Shown here: piece after piece, positions 1-12,589 of the stretch
Layout: each line of letters opens with the position of its first letter
Numbering within the stretch: position 1 is the stretch's first letter
Source: Candidatus Methylophosphatis haderslevensis
Lineage (GTDB): Bacteria > Pseudomonadota > Gammaproteobacteria > Burkholderiales > Rhodocyclaceae
Assembly (NCBI GenBank): GCA_016711925.1
Contig: JADJSA010000018.1
Location: forward strand, 1 to 64,000
DNA: 64,000 nucleotides
Direction: 5' to 3'
Position numbers and translations under genes: made by a program
Notes under the pieces: model-generated
The model's database searches: none
What the model was told of the DNA's origin: nothing
Seen by the model: the letters and a program-made list of their open reading frames with translations, nothing else

Positions 1-182
1 CAGTCGCCGCGGAGGACGGAATCGCCGTCGTTGTGGCGCGGAAACCACAGTTGGTTTTCACTCTGAAGCGTCGGCATTGTCGTGCGGTTGGTCGTCAGGA
101 CAGGCGTTTTCAACGAAGAAAGCGTGCTTAGTGCCGACCTACTGGGTTGCCGGGCGGGCGGACGATATCGAGAATGCAGGGC

Positions 183-1893
183 ATGTACCTGCGCGATACG
201 ACGCGACGCACAAGGACGGCAAGACGCACGTCCCCCTGGCGCCTGGTGCGTTCGGTGCGGCGCGGACGCAAGGTGATTCAGGAGACGGTGGCGCAGCTCG
301 GAGAACTCGATGCCGAGGCCGAGCGCGAGCGACACTTCTTGCGCGAGAGATATCTGCGGGCGAGCGAGCGCGCTCACAAAAGCGCTGTTCGATGAAGGCG
401 TCTGGCGAAGCGGCGGGAGGTCAGACTCGACGCCGTGCGGCTGGAGCGTTCGAGAAGCTTCAGCTCCGGTGGCGGGGAGGACAGCTGTGGCAGGCGCTCA
501 GACTCGACGAACTGTTCGGGCCTACTGCCCCGAGGTCGTGAGTCGGTCGCTTGGGCCGATGTGATATCGATACTAGTCCGATCGGCCGGCTGTGCGAGCC
601 CAGCGGCGAAAGAACTTCACGTGGCCGACCATTGGTACGACGCACGAGCGCGCTGGAGGACTTGCTCGGTGTGGCCCCAGCGGAGATGCTGTACGAGGGA
701 GCGGCTGTGGCGGGCGTTGGACCGATTGCTGCCGCACTGAGGAAAGCGACCGGGCGCTCATCTGGTCAAGCGCTTCGGAAGTTGTTCGATCTGGACTACG
801 ACCTGCTGCTCTACGACGACGAGCACGTACTTCCGAGGGGCGTGGCCGATCCGGCCATTGCCAAGCGCGGCTACAGCCGGGATCACCGGCCGGACTGCGT
901 GCGGGTGGACATCGCTGGTGGTGACCCGGGAGGAATGTCGCTGGGCTACGAGATATTCCGGGCAACACCACCGACCTCACCACGGTCAACAGATCGTCTC
1001 GGGGGATGGAGGCCCGCTTTGGCACGGCGAACCGGGTGTGGGTGATGGACCGGGGAATGGTGAGCCCAGGAGAACGTGGCGTGGCTCAACGAGACGGGAC
1101 GCCGCTACGTGATCGGCTGTAGGCGGCGCTCAAGCGCTGGGTCAGAGAAGATCGAAGAGCACCGACTAGCGCCATCCGCGATGACGTTGAAGCAAAGTGT
1201 GCCCGGCCCGGGGGGGCGAGACGTTTTACTGTGTCGCTCGGCCAGTCGGGCCGAGAAAGAGCGGACGCGATGCCGCGATCGGTTTCAGGCGCGCATCGAC
1301 ACGGCGCTCGCGAGCCTGGAGCAGCGCATCGAGAAAGAGCAAGAAGCCGCCCGATCGGGGCCTCATCGAACGCCAGATCGGGCGCTTGCTCGAACGCAAC
1401 AACCCGGGCTGCCGGCCGATTCACGATCTCGATTACCGACGACGCGGCGCGTCTTCAGGAATCCGCCGAGCCAGCGTACCGCACCGATTGGACCGACTGG
1501 GCGCGGCTCAGCGAAGACCTCACATCCTTCCACCAACGTGACCCAGTGGAGCGACGAGGAACTGTGGAAGACCTACATCCAGTTGACCGAGGCTGAAGCG
1601 GCGTTCCGCGTGCAAAGTCCGACCTGGCGATCCGCCCGATCTGGCACCACGGGAAGGACGCATCAAGGCGCGCATCTGTGTGCTTTTCGCCTACGCGCTA
1701 TGGAAGACCTTGCAGCAGTGGCAGTCGCGCGCAGGGCTCGGCCACTGCCCGCGAACCATCCTCACGGAGTTGGCGCGGATTCACGCCGCGGACATCGTGT
1801 TGCCGCTGGCGCAAATGGGTCAGCGCGAACTGCGCATACGCTGTGTGGTACGCCCGGAGCGCGCGCAGACCATCCCGCTCGAACGCCTTGGCC
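183..1893 (+). pseudogene. decayed IS1634-type (IS4 superfamily) transposase
   Basis: A DDE transposase can be pieced together across three frames. The start reads MYLRDTTRR, followed by WRLVRSVRRGRKVIQETVAQ. Further on are LFDLDYDLLLYD, AKRGYSRDHRPDC, RVWVMDRGM and, near the end, IQLTEAEAAFR and LWKTLQQWQSRAGLG. These blocks occur in this order in IS1634-family transposases of about 550 residues. Many frameshifts and small deletions break the frame, so no active enzyme can be made. The reading stops at GLRA, where the next element begins, so the C-terminus looks cut by the IS1182-type insertion. Family assignment is from memory of the motifs. Confidence 0.8.
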
Positions 1894-3592
1894 TGAGAGC
1901 CTGTGAAAAAGCCCTGCCGTTCGAGATTTTTGAAGGGACGAACGGTTAGAATCCGTACGTCATTATTTGAAACGTACGGCGTGAGCCTCATGACCCTGTT
2001 TGAAGAACTCCCCATACCAGCCAGCTGCCGCGTCGAACAAAAGCCTGAGTCGCCGAGGCGGGTGCGAGTGCTCGTAGCGAACCGTGGTCAGATCGAACTG
2101 CGGCCGAGCGATCTGGAGTCCTTGCTGCCCGAAAGGTCATCGGGCGCGAATTGTCTGGGGGTTTGTCCAGGGCAGGACTTGCAAGGGCTCTACGCCGGGA
2201 TCAAGAGCGGTAGAAGGTGGCGCCGGGCGAGATCGGCGATCGCCCCGGAAATTCTGTACGCCCTGGCTCAACAGCGCCCCGTTGGAAGGTGTGGGCAGCG
2301 CCCGCAAGGTTAGCGCGACTGACGCAGGAACATGACGCCTACCGCTGGGATCTGCGGGGCGTGCAGGTGAATTACCACACGCTGTCCGACTTTCGCAGCC
2401 AAGAGTGGAGAAGCGTTGGACGGACTGCTGAGCGAGAACGTGGCCGGACTGATGGCCGCCGGGGTGGTCAAGTTGAAGGGTGTGGCTCAAGACGGCATGC
2501 GGGTTCGCGCCAGTGCCAGGAGCCGCCTCCTTCCGTCGGGAAGAAAGCTCAAGGGCTACCTGGAAGCGGCTCACACGCAAGTGCAAGCGCTCAAGCAGGA
2601 AGTCGCCGACGACCCGGGCGCCGAGCGAGGCGGCAAGCGCGCGCGGCAGCGCATGGCGGGCCGAGAAGCGCGGATCGAAGCGGCCTTAAGCGCCTGCCGG
2701 AACTGGCGGCCATCAAACAGCGCCAGGGCAAGAAGGCCGAAGAGGCGCGGGCCTCGACCACTGACGCCGAAGCCACGGTCCATGAAGATGGGCGATGGTG
2801 GCTTCCGGACCGGCGTACAACATCGGGTTTGGCAGCGACACCGCCAGCCAGATCATCGTCGGTGTCGATGTGAGCACCGGCAGTGACATGGCGCAGATGG
2901 CACCGATGGTCGAGCAGGTCGTCAAGGATGCGGCACGGCCCGGAGAACTGGCTGGTCGATGGCGGATTTCCGGCGCACGACCAGATTGATGCCGTCGCGG
3001 CGCAAAGCGCGTGATCGCACCGGTGCCCAAACCGAAGAGCACGGGCAAGGAAAGAAAGACAAGCAGGACGACCCGCCAAGCGACCCGGGGCGGCACCGGA
3101 GAGGCCGCGGCACCCGCGACGGGAGAATCGGTGTCAGCAGCGCCCCCGCCGCCGACCCGCACCAGCGCAAGCCGAGCGACAGCCCCGCGGTAGGGGATTG
3201 GCGGGAGCGGATGGGCGCCGACGACATTAAGGAACTGTACAAGCAACGGGCGGCCGTTGCCGAATGGGTCAATGCGCAGGCACGCAACCGAAACCTCGTT
3301 CTGCTGCTGGTGCGGGGACTCAAGAAGGTCAAAGCGGTGGCCTACTTGTATGCCCTGGCACATAACCTGATGCGAATGATCAGTTTGGCGCCTGAAATGT
3401 TGGGGATAGGGACAGACACGTCCGAAATCTGCCCGATGACGGGAAAGGCGTAGAAAACGACTTGAAAAGCCGCCAATGAACACATCGAAACGGAAGCAAA
3501 GATGACTACGACATATTTAGCCGCGTTCGGCGGCTCACGTAGCGTTTGCGCGGTCAGGTCAGCGAAACTGCGAAATGTTCACAGCCTCTGAG
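1893..3592 (+). mobile_element. IS1182-family element, degenerate
   Basis: The left end reads GAGAGCCTGTGAAAAAG and the right end, read on the minus strand, starts CAGAGGCTGTGAACA. These look like imperfect terminal inverted repeats around a broken IS1182-type transposase. The element of about 1.7 kb sits inside the C-terminal end of the IS1634-type transposase, so it inserted later. The exact ends are estimated to within a few bases, and I could not establish a target duplication. Confidence 0.6.
1990..3453 (+). pseudogene. decayed IS1182-family transposase
   Basis: Successive frames give FEELPIPASCRVEQKPE, RPSDLESLLPE, HRARIVWGFVQG, EHDAYRW, VNYHTLSDFRSQ, LKGVAQDGMRVRASA, GDGGF..AYNIGF, VDVSTGSDMAQMAPMVEQV and finally YKQRAAVAEWVNAQARNR and LVRGLKKVKAVAYLYALAHN. 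That is the expected order for an IS1182-family transposase of about 450-500 residues, from the N-terminal DNA-binding region through the DDE core to the C-terminal motif. Several frameshifts separate the blocks, so the gene is dead. It lies within the inverted-repeat-bounded element at 1893-3592. Confidence 0.8.
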
Positions 3593-3898
3593 TAAAGAGC
3601 GCGAACAAGATACTCGCGGAAGCGCGGTCTTCCTATTCCGTTAACACATCAGATTGCCAACGCCTCTCATTTGCAAGCGAACGCAACACCAAGAACGGCA
3701 ATCGTTACCTGGCGTGGGCCTTTGTCGAAGCAGCAAACCTTGCCGTGCGTTGCTGTGAGCCCGCACGGCGCTCAGAAGAAGAAAGCCAAGCGCAACAGCA
3801 CGCTAGCGATCAAGGCGCTCGCGGACAAGTTGGCGCGGGCGTGCTATCACATACAGCAGAACCAGGAGGCGTTCTGCGTAGAACTTTGTTTTGCGTAA
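3593..3898 (+). pseudogene. IS110-family transposase C-terminal remnant
   Basis: The reading NTKNGNRYLAWAFVEAANLAV, then after a frameshift KKKAKRNSTLAIKALADKLARACYH and EAFCVELCFA, matches the C-terminal end of IS110/IS116-type (DEDD) transposases. Only the last 80-90 residues survive. The 5' part is missing, apparently lost at the junction with the IS1182-type element. Nothing here can be functional. The sequence after the stop, to about 4160, may be the element's own tail, but I cannot show it. Confidence 0.7.
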
Positions 3899-4488
3899 GG
3901 GTTGGCAACGGCCGGCGAACCAGCAACGGGGTTGGGCTTTGAACCAGCAGACCTGATTGGAGGCCGCGCCGTATGCCAACGCCACAGCACTTGCAGCAAC
4001 TGAATCGCCCGCATTGCGAACCATACGGGTTTGGAGCCGCGTATTGGCATCCACAGTTCTGCCCAATCGATTGGACGGAAGACGGTACCGAGATGCTTCT
4101 GGGGCGGCCAGGCCGCCAAGGCGAAGGAGGCGGTAGGCTTTCGCTTGATCCTGATGGGTGACTGATGCGATTCACGCAACCATACCGACGAAGCAAAAGG
4201 TTTGATGCGGTTTTGCGATGCAGAGGCCTTGGCAGTCTGAAGGGTTGATGCAATACCGGGATCGCGCTTTCGCGAGTAATTTGTTCCCGCTCTTTGCACA
4301 GGGCCGCTATAAATGGGTGGGTGACCTCACCTCCCTGACCTCACCTCCCGCAAGACCTGCCCCACCCCCGTTCAATGCCTAGATCAGTTTCTAAGGCCTT
4401 TCACTCCCGACCCGTCGTTGCCACCGGTCGCGATGCGCATCAACTCGCAATCACGACATCTCGGACGCCGGGAGCCAGGCCGCTTAGG
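3899..4488. other. non-coding stretch after IS110 remnant
   Basis: I see no gene here. Short open frames exist on both strands but none has a recognisable motif, ribosome binding site or sensible codon use. The first 250 bases may be the non-coding end of the decayed IS110 element. The repeat at 4489 follows. Confidence 0.4.
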
Positions 4489-4550
4489 GCGCAATCGGCA
4501 TTTCGCCGAATGAAATTGCTCGGTGCAATTCGCTGCACTTTATTTGCACC
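4489..4550 (+). repeat. intergenic repeat, copy 1
   Basis: A roughly 60-base stretch beginning GCGCAATCGGC and containing GCTCGGTGCAATTCGCTGCA is found again in the same orientation at 5241-5300. Each copy contains self-complementary GCGCAAT/ATTGCGC or TGCAAT-type segments. The two copies bracket the small secreted-protein gene at 4730. Confidence 0.65.
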
Positions 4551-4729
4551 CAAGGGTTTACGTGTTCTACACGAGTTCCCAACGCCATCAAACGCGCCTA
4601 GCCTGATCAGGCAAACATAAGATACCTGCCGAAGTTGACCGACGAGTCTGACAGCCTCGGCTTCGGATCGAAACATCAGAGGTTCGTGTTCATTCCGGTC
4701 GGTTTGTGCGCTAGGGTAGAGGAGGCGTT

Positions 4730-5173
4730 ATGTACCGCGTCGTTTTCCCAATTCTCTTGTTCGGACTTCCGCTATCCGCTGTGGCGGAAAACCTCGTTCT
4801 GAATGACCTCAAGCCCAAGAATGCGGTTCAGCTGACTGCGGACGATTTGAGGCAACTGATGCCGGGCGCCAAGGTGGCGCACCACAACGAAATCGGCAGC
4901 CTGCGCCGCTGGATCAACGAGCCCGACGGCAAGTTCATAGCGTCGAGCGACCTGGGTCGTGAACCGGGAAAGATCGGAGTGCATGGCACCGTCAAGGCGG
5001 CAAAGGCTCTTGGCACGTCGGTGACAATGCAACCTACTGCGTCGCTATCGAATGGCGCCAACGATCCGAGAACTGGTGCAGGTATATCTTCCAAGGCCGG
5101 CGACAAGTATTACGGTGTGAAATCGCTCGACGACATTGGCAGAACTGCGTCCGAGTTCGAGTTCTCGAAATAG
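4730..5173 (+). CDS. small secreted protein of unknown function
   Basis: The gene encodes 147 residues. The first 20 or so (MYRVVFPILLFGLPLSAVAE) form a typical Sec signal peptide with an A-V-A cleavage site, so the mature product of about 125 residues should be periplasmic or exported. A strong ribosome binding site (GAGGAGG) sits just before the ATG. The mature part is polar, with no cysteine, no membrane segment and no motif I recognise. It starts NLVLNDLKPKNAVQLTADDL, then has LMPGAKV and a glycine/serine-rich C-terminal third. It stands alone between two copies of a short intergenic repeat, next to a transposon graveyard, so it may be accessory DNA. No function is assigned. Confidence 0.75.
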   Translation: MYRVVFPILLFGLPLSAVAENLVLNDLKPKNAVQLTADDLRQLMPGAKVAHHNEIGSLRRWINEPDGKFIASSDLGREPGKIGVHGTVKAAKALGTSVTMQPTASLSNGANDPRTGAGISSKAGDKYYGVKSLDDIGRTASEFEFSK

Positions 5174-5240
5174 TCACCGGTCCCAACCGAAGTCCTTGCG
5201 CTTCGATAGAACTGGGTTCGAAGCCAAGATCCCGCGTACG

Positions 5241-5300
5241 GCGCAATCGATATTGCGCCGAATGGAACTGCTCGGTGCAATGCGCTGCGCCTATTGCGCG
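5241..5300 (+). repeat. intergenic repeat, copy 2
   Basis: This is a direct-orientation copy of the 4489-4550 repeat. It begins GCGCAATCGA and contains GCTCGGTGCAATGCGCTGCG. The GCGCAATCGATATTGCGC segment is an almost perfect palindrome and could form a hairpin downstream of the secreted-protein gene. Confidence 0.65.
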
Positions 5301-5750
5301 CGAAGCCCGAAGCATAGCGTCAGGTCTTGCATGCGCTCTCCGCTGACTCTACGCGAAATGCCCTGAACTCCTGCCCTGCAGACCGCATGGAATGGCGCTC
5401 TGCGGGCAGGCGACCCGGGGAGCGCCAGTCGATGCGGGTTGTGGCGACGGGGTCACGTCTTGATATTCTCCTACAAACCCTCTACCGATTTCCGCCATTC
5501 TGTGAGTGGCATCGACCAAATCGAGCGGAACGATGGGGGATAGGCCACGCTTGATTCGGTAGCGGTCCCGTGTGGTCAACGCACGATTTCTCCCGGTAGC
5601 CCAAGCCGAAACCCGCATGAACAGGCGCGCTCAGGCCTGCCACCGCCGGGAGCGCCATTCCATGCGGCGCGCGGACCATGCAGGCTGCAGATGCCCTATC
5701 CACGAGGTTTGCAGCGATGCGACGAGATCGGGTGTCGCGGCGCAGACCGG
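5301..5750. repeat. intergenic region with dispersed repeat modules
   Basis: No gene is visible. The region holds the module CGCCATTCCATGCGG (5653-5667), an inverted copy of its core (CATGGAATGGCGC near 5388), and GCTGCAGATGCCCTATCCA near 5687. Related modules recur near 12231, 22431 and 58922. It lies downstream of the acyl-ligase gene, which is transcribed toward it. Confidence 0.5.
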
Positions 5751-8593
<2,843 letters not shown>

Positions 8594-8597
<4 letters not shown>

Positions 8598-9235
8598 CCC
8601 GGCAATTCATCCAGCGCCTCGTCGAGGTGCAGCAGTTCGCCCCAGACGCGCAGCACGAAGCGGCCCTGCGCGTCGTCGGGTTCCCAGTCGATCCAGTTGT
8701 ATGCGGCGTTGGGAATCACGAAATCGCGCGGCGCATCGAGCGCGCGGCCGGTCGCCAGGCGGTAGGCGATATCCAGCACGCCGCCGTGGGTGACCACCAG
8801 CACCGTGCGCGTCGGGTGATCGGCGGCGATGCGCCGCAGCGCGAACTCGACACGGCTGGCCAGTTGCTGCAGGCTCTCGCCTTCGGGCACGGGAAACGCC
8901 GTGTCGCGCGATTCGAAGCGCGCGTAGACCTCGGGAAAGCGGCGCTGCGCCTCGTCGTAGGTGAGCCCTTCGAAGATGCCGTAGCAGCGTTCGCGCAGTT
9001 CGGGGCACAAGCGCAGCGGCAACCCGGCATGCTGCGCGATGGCCTCGGCGGTCTGCCGCGCACGCGCCAGGTCGCTGCTGTAGATCAGCTCGATGCCGGC
9101 GCTGCCCAGCCCGCGCGCCGCGGCGTGCGCCTGCGCGATGCCGGTGGGATTGAGCGGGATGTCGAGGTTGCCCTGGATGCGCCGCTGCGCGTTCCAGTCG
9201 GTCTCGCCGTGTCGAACCAGACAGAATCGGGTCAT
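8594..9235 (-). CDS. histidine phosphatase family protein (GpmB/CobC-like)
   Basis: The 213-residue product opens with FCLVRHGETDWN, the RHG signature in which the histidine is phosphorylated. It also has SSDLARARQTAEAI, the acid-base glutamate region LRERCYGIFEG, and the second histidine in VVTHGGVLD. This is a cofactor-independent phosphatase fold of normal length. The substrate cannot be told: relatives act on phosphoglycerate, alpha-ribazole phosphate or other phosphoesters. The stop overlaps the start of the acyl-ligase fusion gene (ATGA), so a role in the same lipid-related operon is possible but unproven. Confidence 0.88.
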
Positions 9236-9379
9236 GTTTCAGGAAATCTGCACAATCGCAACTCACGCCCCGCTTGCCCGCAAGGTCGTTGAAACGCAAG
9301 GGTATCATAGCGGGCAGCGTCGCCACCGGCCGCGCGCGCCGGGCTCGCCGGCACGGCAGATGGCCCAGGAGACCCCCCC

Positions 9380-9967
9380 ATGAATGCGTTACTCAGGCTG
9401 TCGCGGGCGATCGATGCGCTCAACCATCTTGTCGGTCGCTGCGCGCTCTGGCTGGTGCTGGTCGCGGTGCTGATCAGTTCGGCCAACGCGGTGATGCGCA
9501 AGGCGTTCAACCTGAGTTCGAACGCCTTCCTCGAGGTGCAGTGGTATCTGTTCGCGGCGATCTTCCTGCTGTGCGCCGGCTACACCCTGCTGCGCAACGA
9601 GCATGTGCGGATCGACGTGATCAGCCACCACCTGTCGCCGCGCACGCGGGCGGTGATCGACATCCTCGGCACGGTGCTGTTCCTGCTGCCGTTGGCGCTG
9701 ATCATGCTCAAGCTGTCGTGGCCGGTCTTCATCGATGCGTATTCGAGCAACGAGCTGTCTTCGGATGCCGGCGGGCTGGCGCGCTGGCCGGTGAAATTGC
9801 TGATTCCGCTGGGCTTCGCGCTGCTCGCCCTGCAGGGCGTCTCGGAACTCGTCAAGCGCATCGCCTTCCTTTGCGGGCGGGCGCCCGACCCGCTGGCCGG
9901 GCACCACGGCAGATCCGCCGAACAGGAACTGGCCGAGGAGATCGCGCGCCAGCGCGGCCCGGCATGA
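9380..9967 (+). CDS. TRAP transporter small permease (DctQ family)
   Basis: This 195-residue integral membrane protein has four hydrophobic segments, at about 20-38, 50-67, 92-112 and 133-152. FLEVQWYLFAAIFLL and the following HVRIDV are typical of the DctQ subunit of tripartite ATP-independent periplasmic transporters. A GGAG ribosome binding site precedes the ATG. The gene overlaps the large-permease gene by 4 bases, the usual arrangement. These transporters use a sodium or proton gradient and a periplasmic binding protein to import organic anions. The family variant resembles those called mannitol/chloroaromatic type, but the substrate is not known. No binding protein gene lies inside this operon. 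Confidence 0.92.
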   Translation: MNALLRLSRAIDALNHLVGRCALWLVLVAVLISSANAVMRKAFNLSSNAFLEVQWYLFAAIFLLCAGYTLLRNEHVRIDVISHHLSPRTRAVIDILGTVLFLLPLALIMLKLSWPVFIDAYSSNELSSDAGGLARWPVKLLIPLGFALLALQGVSELVKRIAFLCGRAPDPLAGHHGRSAEQELAEEIARQRGPA

Positions 9968-11532
9968 CCGGATTCCTGATCGCGAACATGGCGCCGATCA
10001 TGTTCGCGGCGCTGGTGGTGTTCCTGCTCCTCGGCTATCCGGTGGCCTTCGCGCTGGCGGCCAACGGTTTGCTGTTCGCCGTCGTCGGCATCGAACTCGG
10101 CCTGCTGCAGCCGGCGCTGCTGCAGGCCCTGCCCGAGCGGGTGTTCGGCATCATGGCCAACGACACGCTGCTGGCGATTCCGTTCTTCACCTTCATGGGG
10201 CTGATCCTCGAACGCTCGGGCATGGCCGAGGATCTGCTCGACACCATCGGCCAGTTGTTCGGGCGGCTGCACGGCGGGCTCGCCTTTGCGGTAATTTTCG
10301 TCGGTGCCCTGCTCGCCGCGACGACCGGCGTGGTCGCGGCCTCGGTAATTTCGATGGGCCTGATCTCGCTGCCGATCATGATGCGCTACGGCTACGACAA
10401 ACGCCTGGCCGCCGGCGTGATCGCCGCTTCGGGCACGCTGGCGCAGATCATTCCGCCCTCGCTGGTGCTGATCATCCTGGCCGACCAGTTGCGCCAGTCG
10501 GTCGCCGACCTGTATGCCGGCGCGCTGATCCCCGGCCTGCTGCTGACGGCGCTTTACGCCGCCTACGTGCTGGCGCTGAGCATCCTGCGGCCGGCCGCCG
10601 CGCCGGCGCTGCCGGCGGCGGCGCGCACGTTGCGCGGGGGCCGGCTGCTGCTGCGCGTGGCCACCACGCTGCTGCCACCGCTGGCGCTGATCTTTCTGGT
10701 GCTCGGCACGATCTTCCTCGGCGTGGCCACGCCGACCGAGGGCGGCGCGATGGGCGCGACCGGCGCGCTGGTCATGGCGCTCGCCCGCAAACGGCTGTCC
10801 CTCGCGCTGCTCAGGCAGGCGATGGACAGCACCGCCAAGCTGTCCACCTTCGTGCTGTTCATCCTGATCGGCTCGACGGTGTTCAGCCTGACCTTCCGCG
10901 CGGTCAGCGGCGACCTGTGGGTCGAGCATTTGCTGACCTCGCTGCCGGGCGGGGTGGTGGGGTTTCTCGTCGTCGTCAACCTGCTGGTGTTCCTGCTGGC
11001 GTTCTTTCTCGATTTCTTCGAGCTGAGTTTCATCGTCGTGCCGCTGCTGGCGCCCGTGGCGGCCAAGCTGGGCATCGACCCGGTGTGGTTCGGCGTGCTG
11101 CTGGCGGTGAACATGCAGACCAGCTTCATGCACCCGCCATTCGGTTTCGCGCTGTTCTATCTGCGCAGCGTGGCGCCGCCTTCGATCCGCACCACCGACA
11201 TCTACTGGGGTGCGGTGCCGTTCGTGCTGATCCAGCTCGTGATGGTCGGGCTGGTGATCGCCTTTCCGCAACTGGTGACGGCCGCGCTGGACAAGCACGC
11301 GAACGTCGATACCGAGCGGATCGAGATCGTGCTGCCGCGCGACGCATCGTCGCCCGGCGCAGCGGGCGGCGATCCGCTGACGCGGCAGATCGAGGAAGAT
11401 TCGGCCGCGCTGCGCCGGGTGTTCGGCATCGGCGCGCCGGCAGACGAATTTGCCGACATCGGCGAAGCCGAGATCGACGCAGCCCGGCGCGCGCTGGAGA
11501 AGGTGTTCGGCGAAGGCAGGCGCGCGCCATGA
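9964..11532 (+). CDS. TRAP transporter large permease (DctM family)
   Basis: The 522-residue product is the ion-coupled channel subunit of the TRAP transporter, with about 12 membrane segments in the inner membrane. Typical features are GYPVAFALAANGLLF near the start, NDTLLAIPFFTFMGLILERSGMA, AASGTLAQIIPPSLVLIILAD and VNMQTSFMHPPFGFALFYLRS. The ATG was chosen because it forms an ATGA overlap with the small permease; the frame is open much further upstream. The C-terminal 75 residues form a polar tail rich in Asp, Glu and Arg that I do not recall in standard DctM proteins. The gene overlaps the LysE gene by 4 bases. Confidence 0.92.
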   Translation: MTGFLIANMAPIMFAALVVFLLLGYPVAFALAANGLLFAVVGIELGLLQPALLQALPERVFGIMANDTLLAIPFFTFMGLILERSGMAEDLLDTIGQLFGRLHGGLAFAVIFVGALLAATTGVVAASVISMGLISLPIMMRYGYDKRLAAGVIAASGTLAQIIPPSLVLIILADQLRQSVADLYAGALIPGLLLTALYAAYVLALSILRPAAAPALPAAARTLRGGRLLLRVATTLLPPLALIFLVLGTIFLGVATPTEGGAMGATGALVMALARKRLSLALLRQAMDSTAKLSTFVLFILIGSTVFSLTFRAVSGDLWVEHLLTSLPGGVVGFLVVVNLLVFLLAFFLDFFELSFIVVPLLAPVAAKLGIDPVWFGVLLAVNMQTSFMHPPFGFALFYLRSVAPPSIRTTDIYWGAVPFVLIQLVMVGLVIAFPQLVTAALDKHANVDTERIEIVLPRDASSPGAAGGDPLTRQIEEDSAALRRVFGIGAPADEFADIGEAEIDAARRALEKVFGEGRRAP

Positions 11533-12152
11533 TGCCGGCCGATACCCTGGCGGGATTCTTCGTCGCCTCGCTCGCGCTGGGCATCGCACCCGGGCCGGAC
11601 AACCTGTTCGTGCTGACCCAGGCCACGCTGCACGGCGCGCGCGCCGGACTGATCGTGACGCTCGGCCTGTGCACCGGCCTGCTGGTGCACACTGCCGCCG
11701 TCACGCTCGGACTGGCGGCGCTGATCCAGGCCTCGGCGTTCGCCTTCGCCGCGCTCAAGGCCGCGGGTGCCATCTATCTGCTATGGCTGGCGTGGCAGGC
11801 ATTGCGCGCCAGTGCGGCGAGCGCCGCGCACGCGCCGCCGGCGTTGACGGCCGGGCAGTACTATCGCCGCGGCATCGTGATGAACGTGAGCAACCCCAAG
11901 GTGACGTTGTTCTTCCTCGCCTTCCTGCCGCAGTTCGCCGACCCGGCGCGCGGCGCGCTGGCGCCGCAATTCGTCCTGCTCGGCGGCGTGTTCATCGCCG
12001 CCACGCTGCTGGTGTTCGGCACCATCGCGCTGGCCGCGGCCCGCCTCGGCAAGTGGCTCGCCCGCGCACCGGGCGCGCAGGCGCTGCTCAACCGGCTCGC
12101 CGCGCTGATCTTCATCGCGCTGGCCGCACGGCTTGCGCTGTCGGCCCGCTGA
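11529..12152 (+). CDS. LysE/RhtB family translocator
   Basis: This 207-residue membrane protein has the LysE/RhtB signature ALGIAPGPDNLFVLTQ at the first membrane segment, GAIYLLWLAWQALR near residue 85 and GIVMNVSNPKVTLFFLAFLPQF in the second half. Six hydrophobic segments fit the family. Relatives export amino acids such as lysine, threonine or homoserine lactones. The start overlaps the end of the TRAP large permease (ATGA), so it is the third gene of that operon. An importer and a small-molecule exporter are thus made together, which could be a safety valve, but that is inference. A second ATG lies one codon downstream. Confidence 0.88.
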   Translation: MMPADTLAGFFVASLALGIAPGPDNLFVLTQATLHGARAGLIVTLGLCTGLLVHTAAVTLGLAALIQASAFAFAALKAAGAIYLLWLAWQALRASAASAAHAPPALTAGQYYRRGIVMNVSNPKVTLFFLAFLPQFADPARGALAPQFVLLGGVFIAATLLVFGTIALAAARLGKWLARAPGAQALLNRLAALIFIALAARLALSAR

Positions 12153-12589
12153 CCGCAAAGCCGCGCCGGATGGACATCCTGGCCCGGCCTGGCCTGTAAT
12201 GCCCAATCCACGGGGTTCTTCAGGCCTATATGCTGCAGATGTCCTATCCATGCGCCTTCCAGCCTGCCGCGGTGTGCGCGATGGGAACCGTCGCGCACCT
12301 GGCCGGCGCACGCTCGGGCCAGGCGTCGGCTGCGCGATCCGGCTGGACTAGGTTAAGCCCGGGGGGGGGGGGGGGGGGGGGGGGGGGAGCGGGGGGCCGG
12401 CGGGTGGGCGGGCCGGGCGGGCAGGCGAGCCAGGGAGTCGCGGGGCGTGCCGGGGGCGCGGCGGCCGCCCGGCCAGGGGGGGGGGGGGGGGGGGGGGGGG
12501 GGGGGCGGTGGCCGACACGGTAATGCTGGTCTGAACGGTCGGCGCTTGTATCATGGCGGCTGAGCGCCAACCGGAGTCGAACAGCCGCC
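12153..12589. other. intergenic region with two long G tracts
   Basis: The first 200 bases carry a dispersed-repeat module (GCTGCAGATGTCCTATCCA near 12234). An uninterrupted run of 27 Gs lies at 12361-12387 and one of 30 Gs at 12476-12505, separated by 88 very G/C-rich bases. I see no gene. The tracts may be base-calling or assembly artefacts. The promoter of the DUF4921 gene must lie in the last 85 bases. Confidence 0.8.
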
